Assembly: GCA_026182355.1 (NCBI GenBank)
Contig: JAPFBL010000104.1
Coordinates: 1-64,000, forward strand
Direction: 5' to 3'
Source: Hermatobates lingyangjiaoensis
Taxonomy: Eukaryota; Arthropoda; Insecta; Hemiptera; Hermatobatidae
Length of the DNA stretch: 64,000 nt
Shown: in pieces, positions 21,968-32,339 of the stretch
How positions within the stretch are numbered: position 1 is the first letter of the stretch
How the letters are laid out: every line of letters begins with the position of its first letter
Notes under the pieces: generated by a model
Seen by the model: only the letters and a program-made list of their open reading frames with translations
Database searches by the model: none
Told to the model about the DNA's origin: nothing
Position numbers and translations under genes: made by a program

Positions 21968-22228
21968 GTGTATACTGGCAGCATTTGTGAATTATAAGAA
22001 AATAATAAGGCAAATAGAACATCTTTCTAAAAAGATTATTAATGCTGAAGCCGCTGTGCATTTAACGTGAATTATAAGAAAATAATAAGGCAAATAGAAC
22101 ATATTTCTAAAAAGATTATTAATGCTGAAGCCGCTGTGCTTTTTAATGTGAATTATAAGAAAATAATAAGGCAAATAGAACATCTTTCTAAAAAGATTAT
22201 TAATGCTGAAGCCGCTGTGCTTTTTAAC
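21784..22228 (+). repeat. PLE-terminal unit and three tandem 80-bp copies
   Basis: Three near-identical units of 80-81 bp (21987-22066, 22067-22147, 22148-22228), each reading KKIIRQIEHLSKKIINAEAA in one plus frame. A diverged relative ending in 'gcagaagctgctgctacttta' lies at 21784-21870. The same motif (KKVVNAEAAVYF) occurs on the minus strand at 28080-28135 beyond a PLE GIY-YIG domain. That links these units to PLE terminal repeats. The long overlapping frames here are by-products of tandem duplication. Confidence 0.7.
21925..21965. repeat. (TA)n microsatellite
   Basis: About 20 TA units immediately before the tandem PLE-terminal units. Confidence 0.95.
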
Positions 22229-22331
22229 AACACTTATATATATATATATATATATATTTATTTATTTATGATGAGGACATCGAAATATAGTAGTGAGTTT
22301 CTGTTTCATTTCGGAGTGTCTTTGTGTCAAT

Positions 22332-22382
<51 letters not shown>
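22228..22382. repeat. Two (TA)n microsatellites
   Basis: TA runs at about 22234-22256 and 22337-22382 flank a short unique block. Confidence 0.95.
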
Positions 22383-22385
<3 letters not shown>

Positions 22386-23419
22386 AAATCATAATAAATG
22401 GATTTTAAGGATCCCATCATCCTATTAAGATGTTTGTCAACAACATAAATGGAAAGAATCCATCCGTTTTACTTCAATATTACCCGAAGTTTATATGATT
22501 AATAAACAGAAAAAAAATTACATCTGATATTAAATTATTTTCAAGTGTGCAATATATAGATGATTAGAGCATTTTGTGAGACAAATCTATGGTTCTATGG
22601 AAAGCATCAGAAATATTGTTTTATTGGCGTTGATTGTTTCCATAGAACAATTTTACTCTTTTACATCTCATATTAAGTTCTTAGGTTATTTTTTTTTCAT
22701 TAATCTACTAAACATCAGTTTTATTTCAGTGAATTCACACAAAATAAATCTAAGTCAATGTAAACAATGTACATAAATGAAAACAAATACAAGTATAGTA
22801 AGTAAACCATTAGTGCCGGATTAATTTCAGTTTTTATATATTTATTGCTCTTTGCCGCAGTTGAAATTGCATGAATTTTTTTCCAAAATTTGATAGTTTT
22901 TCATGAGCTATTTATTGTTAGAAATATATTTTCAGAAAACATAAAATGTACATAAATGTAAAGCCCCATTTGTAAATGTAATTGTGAAAAAATTATCTCA
23001 ACTCATCCTCCTTAGAATGTTCTATTTTTAGGAATAGTTTAATTTTGATACATCAAACAGTTTGGCTTGTGTCGCTATCAAAAACTTTCAGATTGAATTA
23101 TAAGTCAAATTTTTTAAAATTTATGGGAAAAAATATTTCCCGTTGTTCTAAAAATATGAAAATATTTTTTGTCTATTGCTTTTGTAGCCTCAAGGATAAT
23201 GGCAAAATTACAAGACTCTAGAATTAGTAGTATAGGGAAAAAAATGTAGTCTAAAAACAAGTTATTAGAAAAAAATTTACTTTGCCATCATGCATGATTG
23301 CTCTCAAACAATAGGACTCATCTACACTATGAGACCCATTTTTGTGAAAATATCAATTTGTGATATATCATCGTGATTTTTTTCACGATCACTATACTCT
23401 ACTTATAGTAAAGTAAAAA

Positions 23420-24600
23420 CTCAAGGAATAAAAAAAGAATTACACAGGAAATTAGAGGACACTTCATACCTAGGACCAATCTCTAGTACTGTGTCTATGT
23501 CTTGTCTATGAAAGAAGAACAAAACTTTGAAAAGGTGTCCCTTTTAGTGTTTATGGAGGCTTAATAAACATTGCAGGAAAACGTCAAGAGAAGATAAATT
23601 TTATAAAGGAGTGCAATATTTTTATGCAAATATAAGCTCCAGACATATCAGAAAAATGTTACTTTGATGAGGATTGAATCGATTGCTCATGGCGATAATT
23701 TCTCCAAGATGAATACACCTAGCTGTATTGTACATACACTGTAGCCTATACATACATAAGAGACTGTTTTAATATCATCGTTTGTTAAACTTATAAATAG
23801 TAGAATTTGGATTAATCAAACCTGGCAGTAAAAGAAATATTTAAGAAATAAACTTAATAATTGTAAATCAATTGCAGCAAGAAAATATCCTAATAAATTA
23901 TTTAAAAATATGCATCTGGTAATAATGCATATAAATGGTTAGAAATTAGCAATAAATTAGAATAATTAATACAGAAAGAAGTTTATTTAATTACAGGCAT
24001 ACATTCAAACTGCATTTGTAAATGATTTAGTTAAAAGTTTGCAACGGCGGTGAACGGGAAGTGAAATGAAGATAGTATTCATTTGGTTGTGAATAGTATT
24101 TGAGAGGTCCTCATGTCGTGTTCAGAACTAGTTTCCTTCATGTCCCGGTGTGTAATGAACTGCTTTCATTCTGCACAGGACAGACGAAATATTGTTTTGG
24201 CCCAACTACATTCTCAGTAACTAATCAATTCTTTTTATTGTCATACTTCACTCAACACATCTCGAAAGTTAATTATCCATCGTAAGTCAAAGAAACGAAT
24301 ATTTAATATTTTCTTCTGCTTTAAAATAGTCCAGAATGCCTTAATGATTCAAACAAAAATAAGATAGGTACACCTTACTGAACGTCTGCTTGACCTTGTC
24401 GTACAGTGACGTACACTGAGTGCGCAGGGAGGTGTAGTGGTAAAATTAAAGTCGGATAGGTATAACAGGTATCAATGTATCCAAAACATTTATTTAGTAA
24501 AAATATCGTTTTTTTGACATTCCTTCATATATGTCTTTTGTCATAGGTTTTGGGTAGATTGTGCAAAAGTGTGTTTCTGTCTTTTTGTGTGTGAGCTTGC
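23420..24600. other. AT-rich sequence, nothing identified
   Basis: No supported gene. The frame at 24100-24285 lacks any domain. 24365-24455 is a slightly GC-richer unassigned patch. Confidence 0.4.
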
Positions 24601-24691
24601 GTGCATGTGTACGTTCACATTTCTATTTGTGAGTGTATTTGTGTGCGTGATTATTTGTACGTATGCATGAGTGCGTTTACGTTTATGTTCG

Positions 24692-24723
<32 letters not shown>

Positions 24724-25010
24724 TATACTTTGGGAGCAGACCTTAGACTACGAATATTGGTATACTACAGAGATGGAAAGGTAGCATTCGAAACCTTGAA
24801 AAGGTATGTAGGAAACATACTAAACTTAATGTTGGCAAGATCTTTAATGAGGTATATATTATATATATATATATATGAGTGTATATATATGTATTTCTAT
24901 GTATGTGTGTGTGTGTGTCTGTGTCTGTCTGTCTGTCTGTCTGTCTGTGTGTGTGTGTATGTGTGTGTGCAAAGAAGAGAGGGAGGGAGAGAGAGAGAGA
25001 GAGAGAGAGA
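24590..25010. repeat. Compound TG / TA / TCTG / GA microsatellite region
   Basis: TG-rich at 24590-24690, (TA)n at 24692-24721, TA again at 24853-24877, (TG)n/(TCTG)n at 24903-24970, (GA)n at 24985-25010. All long frames on either strand here are low-complexity. Confidence 0.95.
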
Positions 25011-26109
25011 ATAACCATTGATTTGCTTATTTCCCTGATACCTCTAGGCTTTTCACCTGCTTTGTAAAAACCACTGGACTAGTTATATGCCTTGTGAAGA
25101 CCACTGGAACGTTGAAATCACCGGGTTCTTTACCTGCATTGTGGAAATCATCATTTGTTTGTTATCGTTTTAGTGGAGACTAAAAAGCTGCTTGTCCGTT
25201 TTATTGAAGTTTTTAAAGGACGACTGGGTTGTTCGTTGGTTCTGTGGAGACTACTGAACTGTTTATTTCTGTTATGGAAATTTTTCGAACTGTCTCTAAA
25301 AAGTGAACTACTTTATTATTTTTACTGAAAAATCGTAAATTCTGTCAATGTGTCGATGAAAAACGCATTAATTTATATTTTATAACCAAAATATTTGAGT
25401 ATTGGATAATTAAAATGTTAAGTTTTTGGGATGTTGTGAGAAAGTAATATGGCAGGAAAAATAATAATAATAATAAAAAATAAATTTATCCTTGCTCTAA
25501 TCATTAGTGGAGAATTAAAGTTTTATCTCTCAAATTGGTTTTTTGGTGTCTGTTGTATGGAGGTTGTTGAGGCACCCCAGGTGGCTGTCATGTATGCATA
25601 CCCTTTTCTTCTACACTGTCGTTAATGTGTCGTTGCAGGAGTTATCTTGACTTTTCTTTGTTTTGTCAATAGTTCTTTGCTCCTGGTGGATGAATGGTGT
25701 AATGGTGTTCACTGAATTGATTACAGATATCTAGAAGTGGCGGGTCCTTGGCAAGTTCTGTCCCTTCCACCCTTCTGTAAGACTACCAAAGCGATTTGTT
25801 TGATTTTGCGACCTGTCAGCACACTCGGCTTACCTTCCAACTGAATCTAAAGGGTTATATCAACAGAGAATTCTCTTTGACACCACTTCATTAGGACTGA
25901 TTGCACTTCGGTCAAAGCATCTATATTTAACCCTGAGTTTGTTTTCAAATACTCTTACCACTCAATACTACTTTGATTTTAGTTACAGTAAAAGATTTAT
26001 TTATTGTTGTAACCAAAATTTCCTAATATTCATAAATTTTATCTTTAGGCAAAACATTTACTGCTTCAGAGTCACTCATATCTTTCTCCCAGATGTTTAT
26101 TGTGAAATC
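25011..26109. other. Mixed-complexity sequence, nothing identified
   Basis: 25540-25920 is higher in G+C and non-repetitive within the window. It has no convincing open frame or RNA motif. A short (AAT)n lies at about 25461-25480. Confidence 0.4.
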
Positions 26110-26194
26110 CATATATATATATATAAATTTCACATAAACAATTGAAATAACAATCAATGATTAAACCACAAATGACATGGGAAAACAAGACTAA

Positions 26195-26250
26195 GATCTT
26201 TCAACCGTAACAAGCGGTCTTCGTCAGAGTCAAAAAGACGACTGAAACAC
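26195..26250 (-). ncRNA. Hammerhead-like ribozyme candidate in PLE terminal repeat
   Basis: On the minus strand: a possible TTC cleavage site, stem I AGTC...GACT (loop about 9 nt), core CTGACGA (fits CUGANGA), helix II GACCG-loop-CGGTT, then GAAA. Stem III would be weak (G-U, A-U, U-G). PLEs are known to carry hammerhead motifs in their terminal repeats, and the strand agrees with the element's sense strand. Activity cannot be judged from sequence. Confidence 0.4.
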
Positions 26251-26394
26251 TAGATGCACGACACATCTGGTGTGGGGTTGAGAAGAGTGGTATTTTAAAA
26301 GAGTAAAATCACAGGAAAGGACTAATGTCCAGAAAGAGATGTTTGGAGAAACAAAGGAGTACAGTAAGAAAGAGTAAAAAACTATCCGCTAGCT

Positions 26395-26680
26395 GTCAAC
26401 CCTCTTGGAAGAGGCTATTGCCCTCGTAACGAAAGTATCAAGTTTGTAGAGACTGTTACTAATGTTTATAATATTTGATTTATTAAATTTAATTAGAGAC
26501 GATTCAATAATATTTCTTAACAACATCGATTTTGTTACATTGTTACATATTTGTTACATTTATTACATAGGTAATAAATTTAGCTCCTGTCCAACCAATA
26601 AAATGATTTTCATTGTTTATATGCAAGAATAAGGTGCTACTTTTTTCCTGTCTACTTAAGTTGTATTGGTGTTATATATA
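26395..26680 (-). pseudogene. PLE GIY-YIG C-terminal remnant
   Basis: The minus strand reads NLSRQEKSSTLFLHINNENH and GWTGAKFITY, then after a small insertion with stops RNIIESSLIKF and LDTFVTRAIASSKRVDS, ending at about 26395. RNIIES carries the catalytic glutamate region of the GIY-YIG nuclease. The GIY and YIG strands are missing, so it is non-functional. It shows how the intact family B protein ended, which the copy at 30538 has lost. Confidence 0.7.
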
Positions 26681-26690
26681 TATATAAACT

Positions 26691-28030
26691 ATGTTCACAA
26701 AAATTATTTTGTTTTGTCTGAACCATTTGTTTTTTAAGTTTAAATTAAACTTTTAGAGCTGCCATTTTGATTTTATTTAAACATTTTTTTCACTAGAATT
26801 TAAAATTTTGAGATAACATATAAATTGAAATGTTACATATGATGTATAAAATGATTATTTTCTGTAGAATGAATAGTAAGAAATCAAAATTTTAAACATT
26901 AATGTCCAGTTGGAAATGAAGAACACTCAACGTTAAGAAAAAGAAAAGAAATGCAAAATTATTGTTAAGAACGTATATATGCTGCATCTCTTGATATTCG
27001 GAGTAGTTTTGATGAGAGATATACTCCGAAGAAGATGTCTGCAAGTAAATTTCGTCAAAGCGTTTGCTGAGTCTTCTAAACAAGCATGCCAATATTTGTT
27101 AGGTCGTAATTCTGTTCTGTTCATTCGGTCGTTTCACTATAAAGTGGCAAAAGATTATATATTGTTTACATTGCTTTATTCAAGTAAGTATTATTGATTT
27201 TTTAAAACTATTTCTTCACTAAGTTTAAAAAAAAAATATTAAAATATTCAATCTATGGGAGATATCGAACAATTGCAATCAACCTATTCTACATGGCACA
27301 AAAGAAAAATGTGTGCTACTCGGTTTATTAGACACATAGATTGGTCAAAACTATTCCTTATTCTTGTTTTAAAGATTTTTATTTTAAATAAATATACGCA
27401 TGACATATTTATTAAACTGAGCAGATATTTACTCAAAAAATATTACAGTTTTTAAATTTAGTTTAATAACAACAACGTAAGGTGTTTCAATTATCATCAT
27501 ACTGAAAATTACTAATTTTGTTCTAGATAAAATAACTGAAATAAAGGAATTACATTGGCATAATGGTAAAATATTGTCAGGTATTCATTAATGAAACTTA
27601 AAGGAATGTTCATGACAAATAATCTGTTCAAATCAGGAGCACAAATAACTAAATATTTAATAAAAACGACTGGTTCTTTATAATAGTTTTCAGTCCATTC
27701 TTTCATTTTAATTTAATGGTATCTAGTTTTAGTTTCTTCATTAGGACTTCTGATGCTCCTCTTTACATCCTCTTACCATAATCAAAGTCCATCTTAAGAA
27801 TATATATTCCATTTGGCAAATAATATTTTTTGATAATAGTAATTCTTACGCTGTTTTTAATGTCAATAAAGTTCTTTCTATTTCTTAAGGATATAAATAA
27901 AACACTCAGTTGAAAATTAATTTCGTACTTATAGGTATTCTGAGAATAAGTCAATACAAAACCATATTAACATTATTAATTATATTATGACTACTTATAC
28001 ATACAGCATTTAGTGAATTAGTAAAAGACA
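26691..28030. other. AT-rich sequence, nothing identified
   Basis: Several 60-66 codon frames occur by chance. A small palindromic block 'ttcggagtag'...'tactccgaag' sits at 26997-27034. Confidence 0.4.
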
Positions 28031-28245
28031 ATTTAAAATAAAACTTATACCATATGATTAATATATATATATATATATTATTAAAGTAGACGGCAGCTTC
28101 CGCATTTACGACTTTTTTGCTCGTTTTCTCTAGTTTTCTTACTAGTTTTTTCTGGTAGGGAGTGATTTCATGGAGGAGTTGTCCCAGAGACATCAAAGAA
28201 ATAATCTTTTAGCTTAATTAATAATATTATATTTTTACACTTACA

Positions 28246-28277
28246 AGCTTTCGATTTTCTCAGAAATCATCTTCAGG
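28246..28277 (-). ncRNA. Hammerhead-like ribozyme core in PLE family C
   Basis: The minus strand gives CTGAAGA (CUGANGA), helix II GATTT-CTGAGA-AAATC with five Watson-Crick pairs, then GAAA. This is an uninterrupted match to the conserved hammerhead core. GAAA is followed by GCTT, which could pair with AAGC upstream of a CTA triplet on the same strand near 28209-28214. Stem I is unclear. The location just 3' of the PLE coding region supports the call. Confidence 0.45.
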
Positions 28278-28424
28278 TATATATCATTATTAAACAGATT
28301 AAATTCACACAATAAAATTTTCCAAATGTTAAACAGACATTAAAAGGAATAAAAATTTAGATGTTAATAGAACTAGATGAACTTTGTGAAAAAACAAAAC
28401 AAGTCCACTGTGACAAGTGTAAGG

Positions 28425-29008
28425 TTACAACTTGTCATTCACATTGCCTGGGGGTCCTGTCAATGTAGGCTTATTAAGTTTATAAGAACTATCGAAGTTC
28501 TTACAACTTGGTATTATGCCTATACAATTGGCCTGAATGTTCATAGAAGGTTGGACGTCCTTGATGTATAAGGCCTCGAGGATATGAAGGCGGCTGGTAT
28601 TATTTTCTATTCTTAAACTTGTTGTTCCTTTTTCTAACATTTCCCTCGTTAATGTTGTGTTATGTGCTTGTCTCGTATGGTTTTTCGGAGTACCTGCTGT
28701 AAGGTGGAAGGTAAGACGTCTTGATAGTCTGGTTGTGGTCATCCCGATGTACTTTGTAGGACAGGCTTCACAGTTCCCGGTATTACATGTATATTGGTAC
28801 ACCAAGTGACTTTTTTGCAGCACTGAGACATCTCTTTGGGGGCGGTTTTTAAGGAGAAGGTTTTGAGTCTTTCTGCTTTGGTAGTAAATCCTAAGTCGGA
28901 GTTTATCAGTTTCATTTGTCGGAAACTTTTATTAGCTGCCTTTAATAAAAAAATATACAACAGAAAGGAAAAGGAAACACTACAAAACAGACAAGGACAA
29001 GGAAACAC
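28425..29008 (-). pseudogene. PLE GIY-YIG endonuclease region (family C)
   Basis: Two overlapping minus frames (29008-28739 and 28823-28425) join by one frameshift near 28780-28800. The first contains KLINSDLGFTTKAERLKTF, a linker typical of PLE proteins. The second has CxxxxCxxCP (CNTGNCEACP), KYIGMTTTRLSRRLTFH, HTRQAHNTTLTREML and HILEALYIKDVQPSMN. The YIG strand, the Arg and His of the basic helix, and a glutamate in HILEALYI fit a GIY-YIG nuclease with the cysteine-rich insert seen in PLEs. The domain nicks target DNA for primed reverse transcription. The RT is missing and the frame is broken, so it is inactive as it stands. Confidence 0.8.
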
Positions 29009-29010
29009 AA

Positions 29011-30170
29011 GGACACGTCAATCTAACAGTACAGATGGGTGTATCGAATACGAAGTATTCGAGTAAAGTCTGGAATGTTCTGAGACAAACAGGCTATTTT
29101 CGAATACTTCGATGCATATTCAGCTGGCTTCTTATGATACGAATACAAATTAGTCGTATCAGATTCGTTCTTATTAAGTACCCCGTTTTCCATTCTTCCT
29201 AGAACACATTACGGCCTCAGTCACAGCCCGCCAACTCCTACTCATTCCTCTCTTCCCGCCAATTATAATAACGATTTGTTAGCATGGAGACTAGTAATAC
29301 CTCTTCACTACTCAAGCTTGAGACAACGAGTGACCTCTATCTGGTGTCTGACCATCTCTGCTTCTTCGTTTTTATCTGTTTTTGGTTGTCCTTTGTTGTA
29401 TTAAGGAATTCTACCACTCTACCATTAAGAAAATCTAGTTACTCTACGGACCGTCATTTTTTCTCCGTTCTAAGTAGGTCTAAGGAAGTCTTATCAACTA
29501 CAATATTTTTAAAAAGCATTTAATAATAAAGCATTGCTTTGAGAAATTATCTGTAGATACATTGAATGCGAGTTGTAAACCAGGTCTGTACTTAACTTAA
29601 GAAGATATTGCTGTTCAAATGGTAGACATTTTTTTTCTTTTTTGTTTTTTCATTTTTGTTTATCTTAGTTTCCAATTTTATTATTATTTTAATGTATATA
29701 TATTTTGTTATTATTTTATTTTTTATTATTATTTTTACACCTGATTTATTTTGGCGTATATTTTCTTTTATTTTAAATTATTATTTATACAAATTTAGTT
29801 TTAACTTATAATTTATTCTAATGGTCTTCATTATTGTTATTTAAGTATTTAATTTTTATATTCCCGGATTTTCTTTAATTTCCGCTATATTCTTCTTAAT
29901 ATTTTTCATTATTATTATTATTTAAGTTTTTATTATTTGTATTTCCACATTTTCTTTAGTTTCGCTTATTATTTCTCAGCTCTTCACTTATTCCAAGTTT
30001 GTTTTCTTACTAACTTGAACCGGACGCGTGTGACAACACTGTTGGTCTTCAACCGTCACTTCGCAAGTGCGCTTGGTATCTCTATCTCTACTCTCCTCAT
30101 GACGGTGTAACCAAAAATTAGAGACTGTAAGTGTGTTTGTATCTTTACTCTGTGTCTATAGTTTACTGGA
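29011..30170. other. AT/T-rich sequence with a small palindromic patch
   Basis: 29040-29170 has short inverted copies of 'cgaatacttcg' and 'atacgaatac', possibly a decayed inverted-repeat element. 29620-29960 is T-rich low-complexity (ATTATT strings). No gene is supported. Confidence 0.4.
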
Positions 30171-30171
30171 A

Positions 30172-30173
<2 letters not shown>

Positions 30174-30206
<33 letters not shown>
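30174..30206. repeat. (TA)n microsatellite bordering PLE B2
   Basis: A perfect TA run directly at the left edge of the PLE inverted arm. Confidence 0.95.
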
Positions 30207-30209
<3 letters not shown>

Positions 30210-30537
30210 AATAAGAAATGGGAAAACAAGACTAAGATCTTTCAACCCTAACAAGCGGTCTTCGTCAGAGTCAAAAACCCAACTGAACACTAGATGCAGA
30301 AAACATCTGGTGAGGAGTTGAGAAGAGTGGGAGGGAAGAGTGGTATTTTAAAAGGGTGAAAGCGCAGGAAAGGACTAATGTCCAGAAAGGGATGTTTGGG
30401 GAAACAAAGGAGTACAGTAAGAAAAAGTAAAAAACTATCCGCTAGCTGTCAACCCTCTTGGAAGAGGCTATTACCATCGTGACGAAAGTATCAAGTTTGA
30501 AGAGACCGTTACTAATATATAGTTTGATTTTAATATA

Positions 30538-30840
30538 GTGTTTTCTAATCGTAATAACGTGGGTAATATGTTAATAAAAAATTCTCCCAGCGAATTGGAG
30601 TCCGCTGGTATTTATAAAATTCCGTGCAAAAATTGCCATACAATTTATATTGGTCAAACTGGTAAATCATTAAAGACACGTGTAAAACAACACCAATATA
30701 ACGTAAGTAGACAGGAAAAAAGTAGTGCCTTATTCTTGCATATAAAAAATGAAAATCATCATATTGATTGGACAGGAGCTAAATTTATTACCTATGAAAA
30801 ATCAATGTTGTTAAGAAATATTATTGAATCGTCTAATTAA
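30538..30840 (+). pseudogene. PLE GIY-YIG endonuclease domain (family B)
   Basis: A 100-codon plus frame, opening at a GTG that is not a plausible eukaryotic start. The frame simply continues from sequence upstream. It has a nearly complete GIY-YIG nuclease: AGIYKIPC, eight residues, then IYIGQTGKSLKTR and VKQHQYNV (basic helix with Arg and His), LFLHIKNENH, FITYE, and RNIIESSN with the catalytic Glu. A small insertion after ESSN creates the stop at 30838. In the sister copy (26395-26680) the protein continues to ...SSKRVDS. It lacks the RT domain, so it cannot retrotranspose alone, but the nuclease fold itself looks well kept. Confidence 0.85.
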
Positions 30841-31154
30841 TCGTCTTATTAGATCTAATTAAATTTAATAGATCTAATATTATAAACATTAGTAACGGTC
30901 TCTTCAAACTTGATACATTCGTCACGAGGGCAATAGCCTCTTCAAAGAGGGTTGACAGCTAGCGGATAGTTTTTTTACTTTTTGTTACTGTACTCCTTTG
31001 TTTCCCCAAACATCCCTTTCTGGACATTAGTCCTTTCCTGCGCTTTCACCCTTTTAAAATAGCACTCTTCCTTCCCACTCTTCCTTCCCACTCTTCCTTC
31101 CCACTCTTCCTTCCCACTCTTCTCAACTCCTCACCAGATGTTTTCTGCATCTAG

Positions 31155-31206
31155 TGTTCAGTTGGGTTTTTGACTCTGACAAAGACCGCTTGTTAAGGTT
31201 GAAAGA
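31155..31206 (+). ncRNA. Hammerhead-like motif, mutated core (PLE B2)
   Basis: Same position and strand relative to the coding region as the motif at 26195-26250, but the core reads CTGACAA, so the essential GA is lost. The inverted arm (about 30238-30294, minus strand) retains CTGACGA but has a weaker helix II. Confidence 0.35.
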
Positions 31207-31278
31207 TCTTAGTCTTGTTTTCCCATTTCTTATTGTGGTTTTATCATTGATTGTTGTTTCACGTGTTTATGTGAAATC

Positions 31279-31282
<4 letters not shown>

Positions 31283-31314
<32 letters not shown>
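31283..31314. repeat. (TA)n microsatellite bordering PLE B2
   Basis: A perfect TA run just beyond the right PLE arm. Confidence 0.95.
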
Positions 31315-31317
<3 letters not shown>

Positions 31318-32339
31318 GAAAGAAGAACTTCAAAGTCAATTATAATTATTTTTAAATTAACACGATGTCAGTGGAATGAGAAATAATTTAGGTTGACTAA
31401 AACTGGTAATTAGTCACAACTGCACTGGCCATGGGTTCATTAAAAGAGCCCTCTCTGGTCCCAGTCTCTACGCACCCTCATTAATTCATAAGTGAAGTCC
31501 ACTTACTCGGCCCTTCAATTATAACTTTACCGGTTCACAAAGTATTTTAAATCCAAATTAAGAATAAAGTTGGTTCATCCATAAATTTATAGATTTAAAA
31601 AAAGGGTTTTTTCTTTTAATTAAAAATATTTTCCTTATAAAATTTGAAGTAATATCTTTTTACTAACCAAATCTTAATTTGTCATATAGTTATGAAATAA
31701 ATGTATGTATAACATATGTAAAGGAAACTTAGTTATTTTAGATGAAAACTCGTTTAACAAAATTTAATTATACAACTTTTATAAATATGAACAAGAATCT
31801 CAGGCTCAACTGTTAGCTTATAATCAAATTAAACTTTCTGCAACTTTTTTTATTCAAACATATATCTCTTTTAGAGGAATGAATATACAACTTTCAAATG
31901 TCTGTATATTTTTCAATGAATAATACGCAAGTCACCAGGCTATCCTGGCATCTGAAGAATAAAAAAGGAGTAACGGCTCTAGATTTTGTGTGCTATTATT
32001 TAAACGAATTATATACTGATTATTATATATACTATAATAATATACTGATATACTTCTACTATGGTAATATAGTCATATACTTATTATAAGAATTATATAC
32101 TAATTCTTAAGTTTATGTGCCTAAATCATTCGGACCTTGACTTCGTCACTTCTGAATTCCATCAAAATCCTTAATTTAATGTACATTTTGGCTCAAATAT
32201 ACTTCGGAAAACATGAAGAACCTCCAAACGATGACGAATGCTATCAATTTAACACACTATCAGGGAGATCCACAAATCTTCTTTTTGCCAATTTTTTTTA
32301 CCACTGGCTGGAAGAAGTCCTTTTTGTTCTCCCCACTTT
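31315..32339. other. AT-rich sequence, nothing identified
   Basis: No gene. 31410-31540 is a slightly GC-richer unassigned block, and 32010-32100 is a TA/ACTAT-rich palindromic region. Confidence 0.4.

Larger units (their letters stand above)
21004..23419 (-). mobile_element. Family T repeat with insertions (copy T7)
   Basis: The right end AAAAGTCTGG with TTTACTATAAGTAA is at 21004-21035, with the hairpin deleted. The left-end block ACTTATAGTAAAGTAAAAA is at 23401-23419. Family T sequence is recognisable at 21040-21170, 21415-21490 and 22440-23419. The middle (about 21720-22400) is occupied by PLE-terminal units and TA repeats. Confidence 0.6.
26110..26690 (-). mobile_element. PLE 3' end (copy B1)
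   Basis: The minus strand runs from the end of a GIY-YIG coding region (about 26680) into the 3' terminal repeat, ending in TATGTGAAAT next to a TA run at 26112-26124. It closely matches 30690-31280 in reverse. A second TA run borders the other side (about 26676-26690). The element is strongly 5'-truncated. Confidence 0.75.
28030..29010 (-). mobile_element. PLE 3' half (family C)
   Basis: The minus strand carries a GIY-YIG coding region (29008 to 28425), an AT-rich 3' region with a hammerhead-like core (28246-28277), the KKVVNAEAAVYF unit (28080-28135) and a TA run at 28062-28078. Reverse transcriptase is absent, so the copy is 5'-truncated. It is a different PLE family from the copies at 26110 and 30207. 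Confidence 0.75.
30207..31280 (+). mobile_element. PLE copy with inverted terminal arms (B2)
   Basis: The left arm 30207-30513 is the reverse complement of the right arm 30893-31240. Between them lies a plus-strand GIY-YIG coding fragment. Both arms contain the last PLE codons (VTxxIASSKRVDS), so the left arm is an inverted copy of the 3' end, not an independent insertion. TA microsatellites border both sides (30174-30206 and 31283-31314). The RT region is absent. Four copies of the 15-bp unit TTCCTTCCCACTC-- lie at about 31065-31125 in the right arm only. Confidence 0.8.

Noticed and set aside
21987..22228. CRISPR-like array
   Set aside because: The units are directly abutting tandem copies without unique spacers, and the context is eukaryotic repeat DNA.
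21723..22408. Overlapping plus and minus frames of 112-113 codons
   Set aside because: They arise from three tandem 80-bp units and TA runs. The units themselves are reported as repeats.
24601..25018. Open frames of 137 and 91 codons
   Set aside because: They consist of TG, TCTG, TA and GA simple repeats with no unique coding segment of note.
30133..30321. Plus-strand protein rich in K, R and S after a TA run
   Set aside because: It is the antisense reading of a PLE terminal repeat and recurs only because the repeat recurs.
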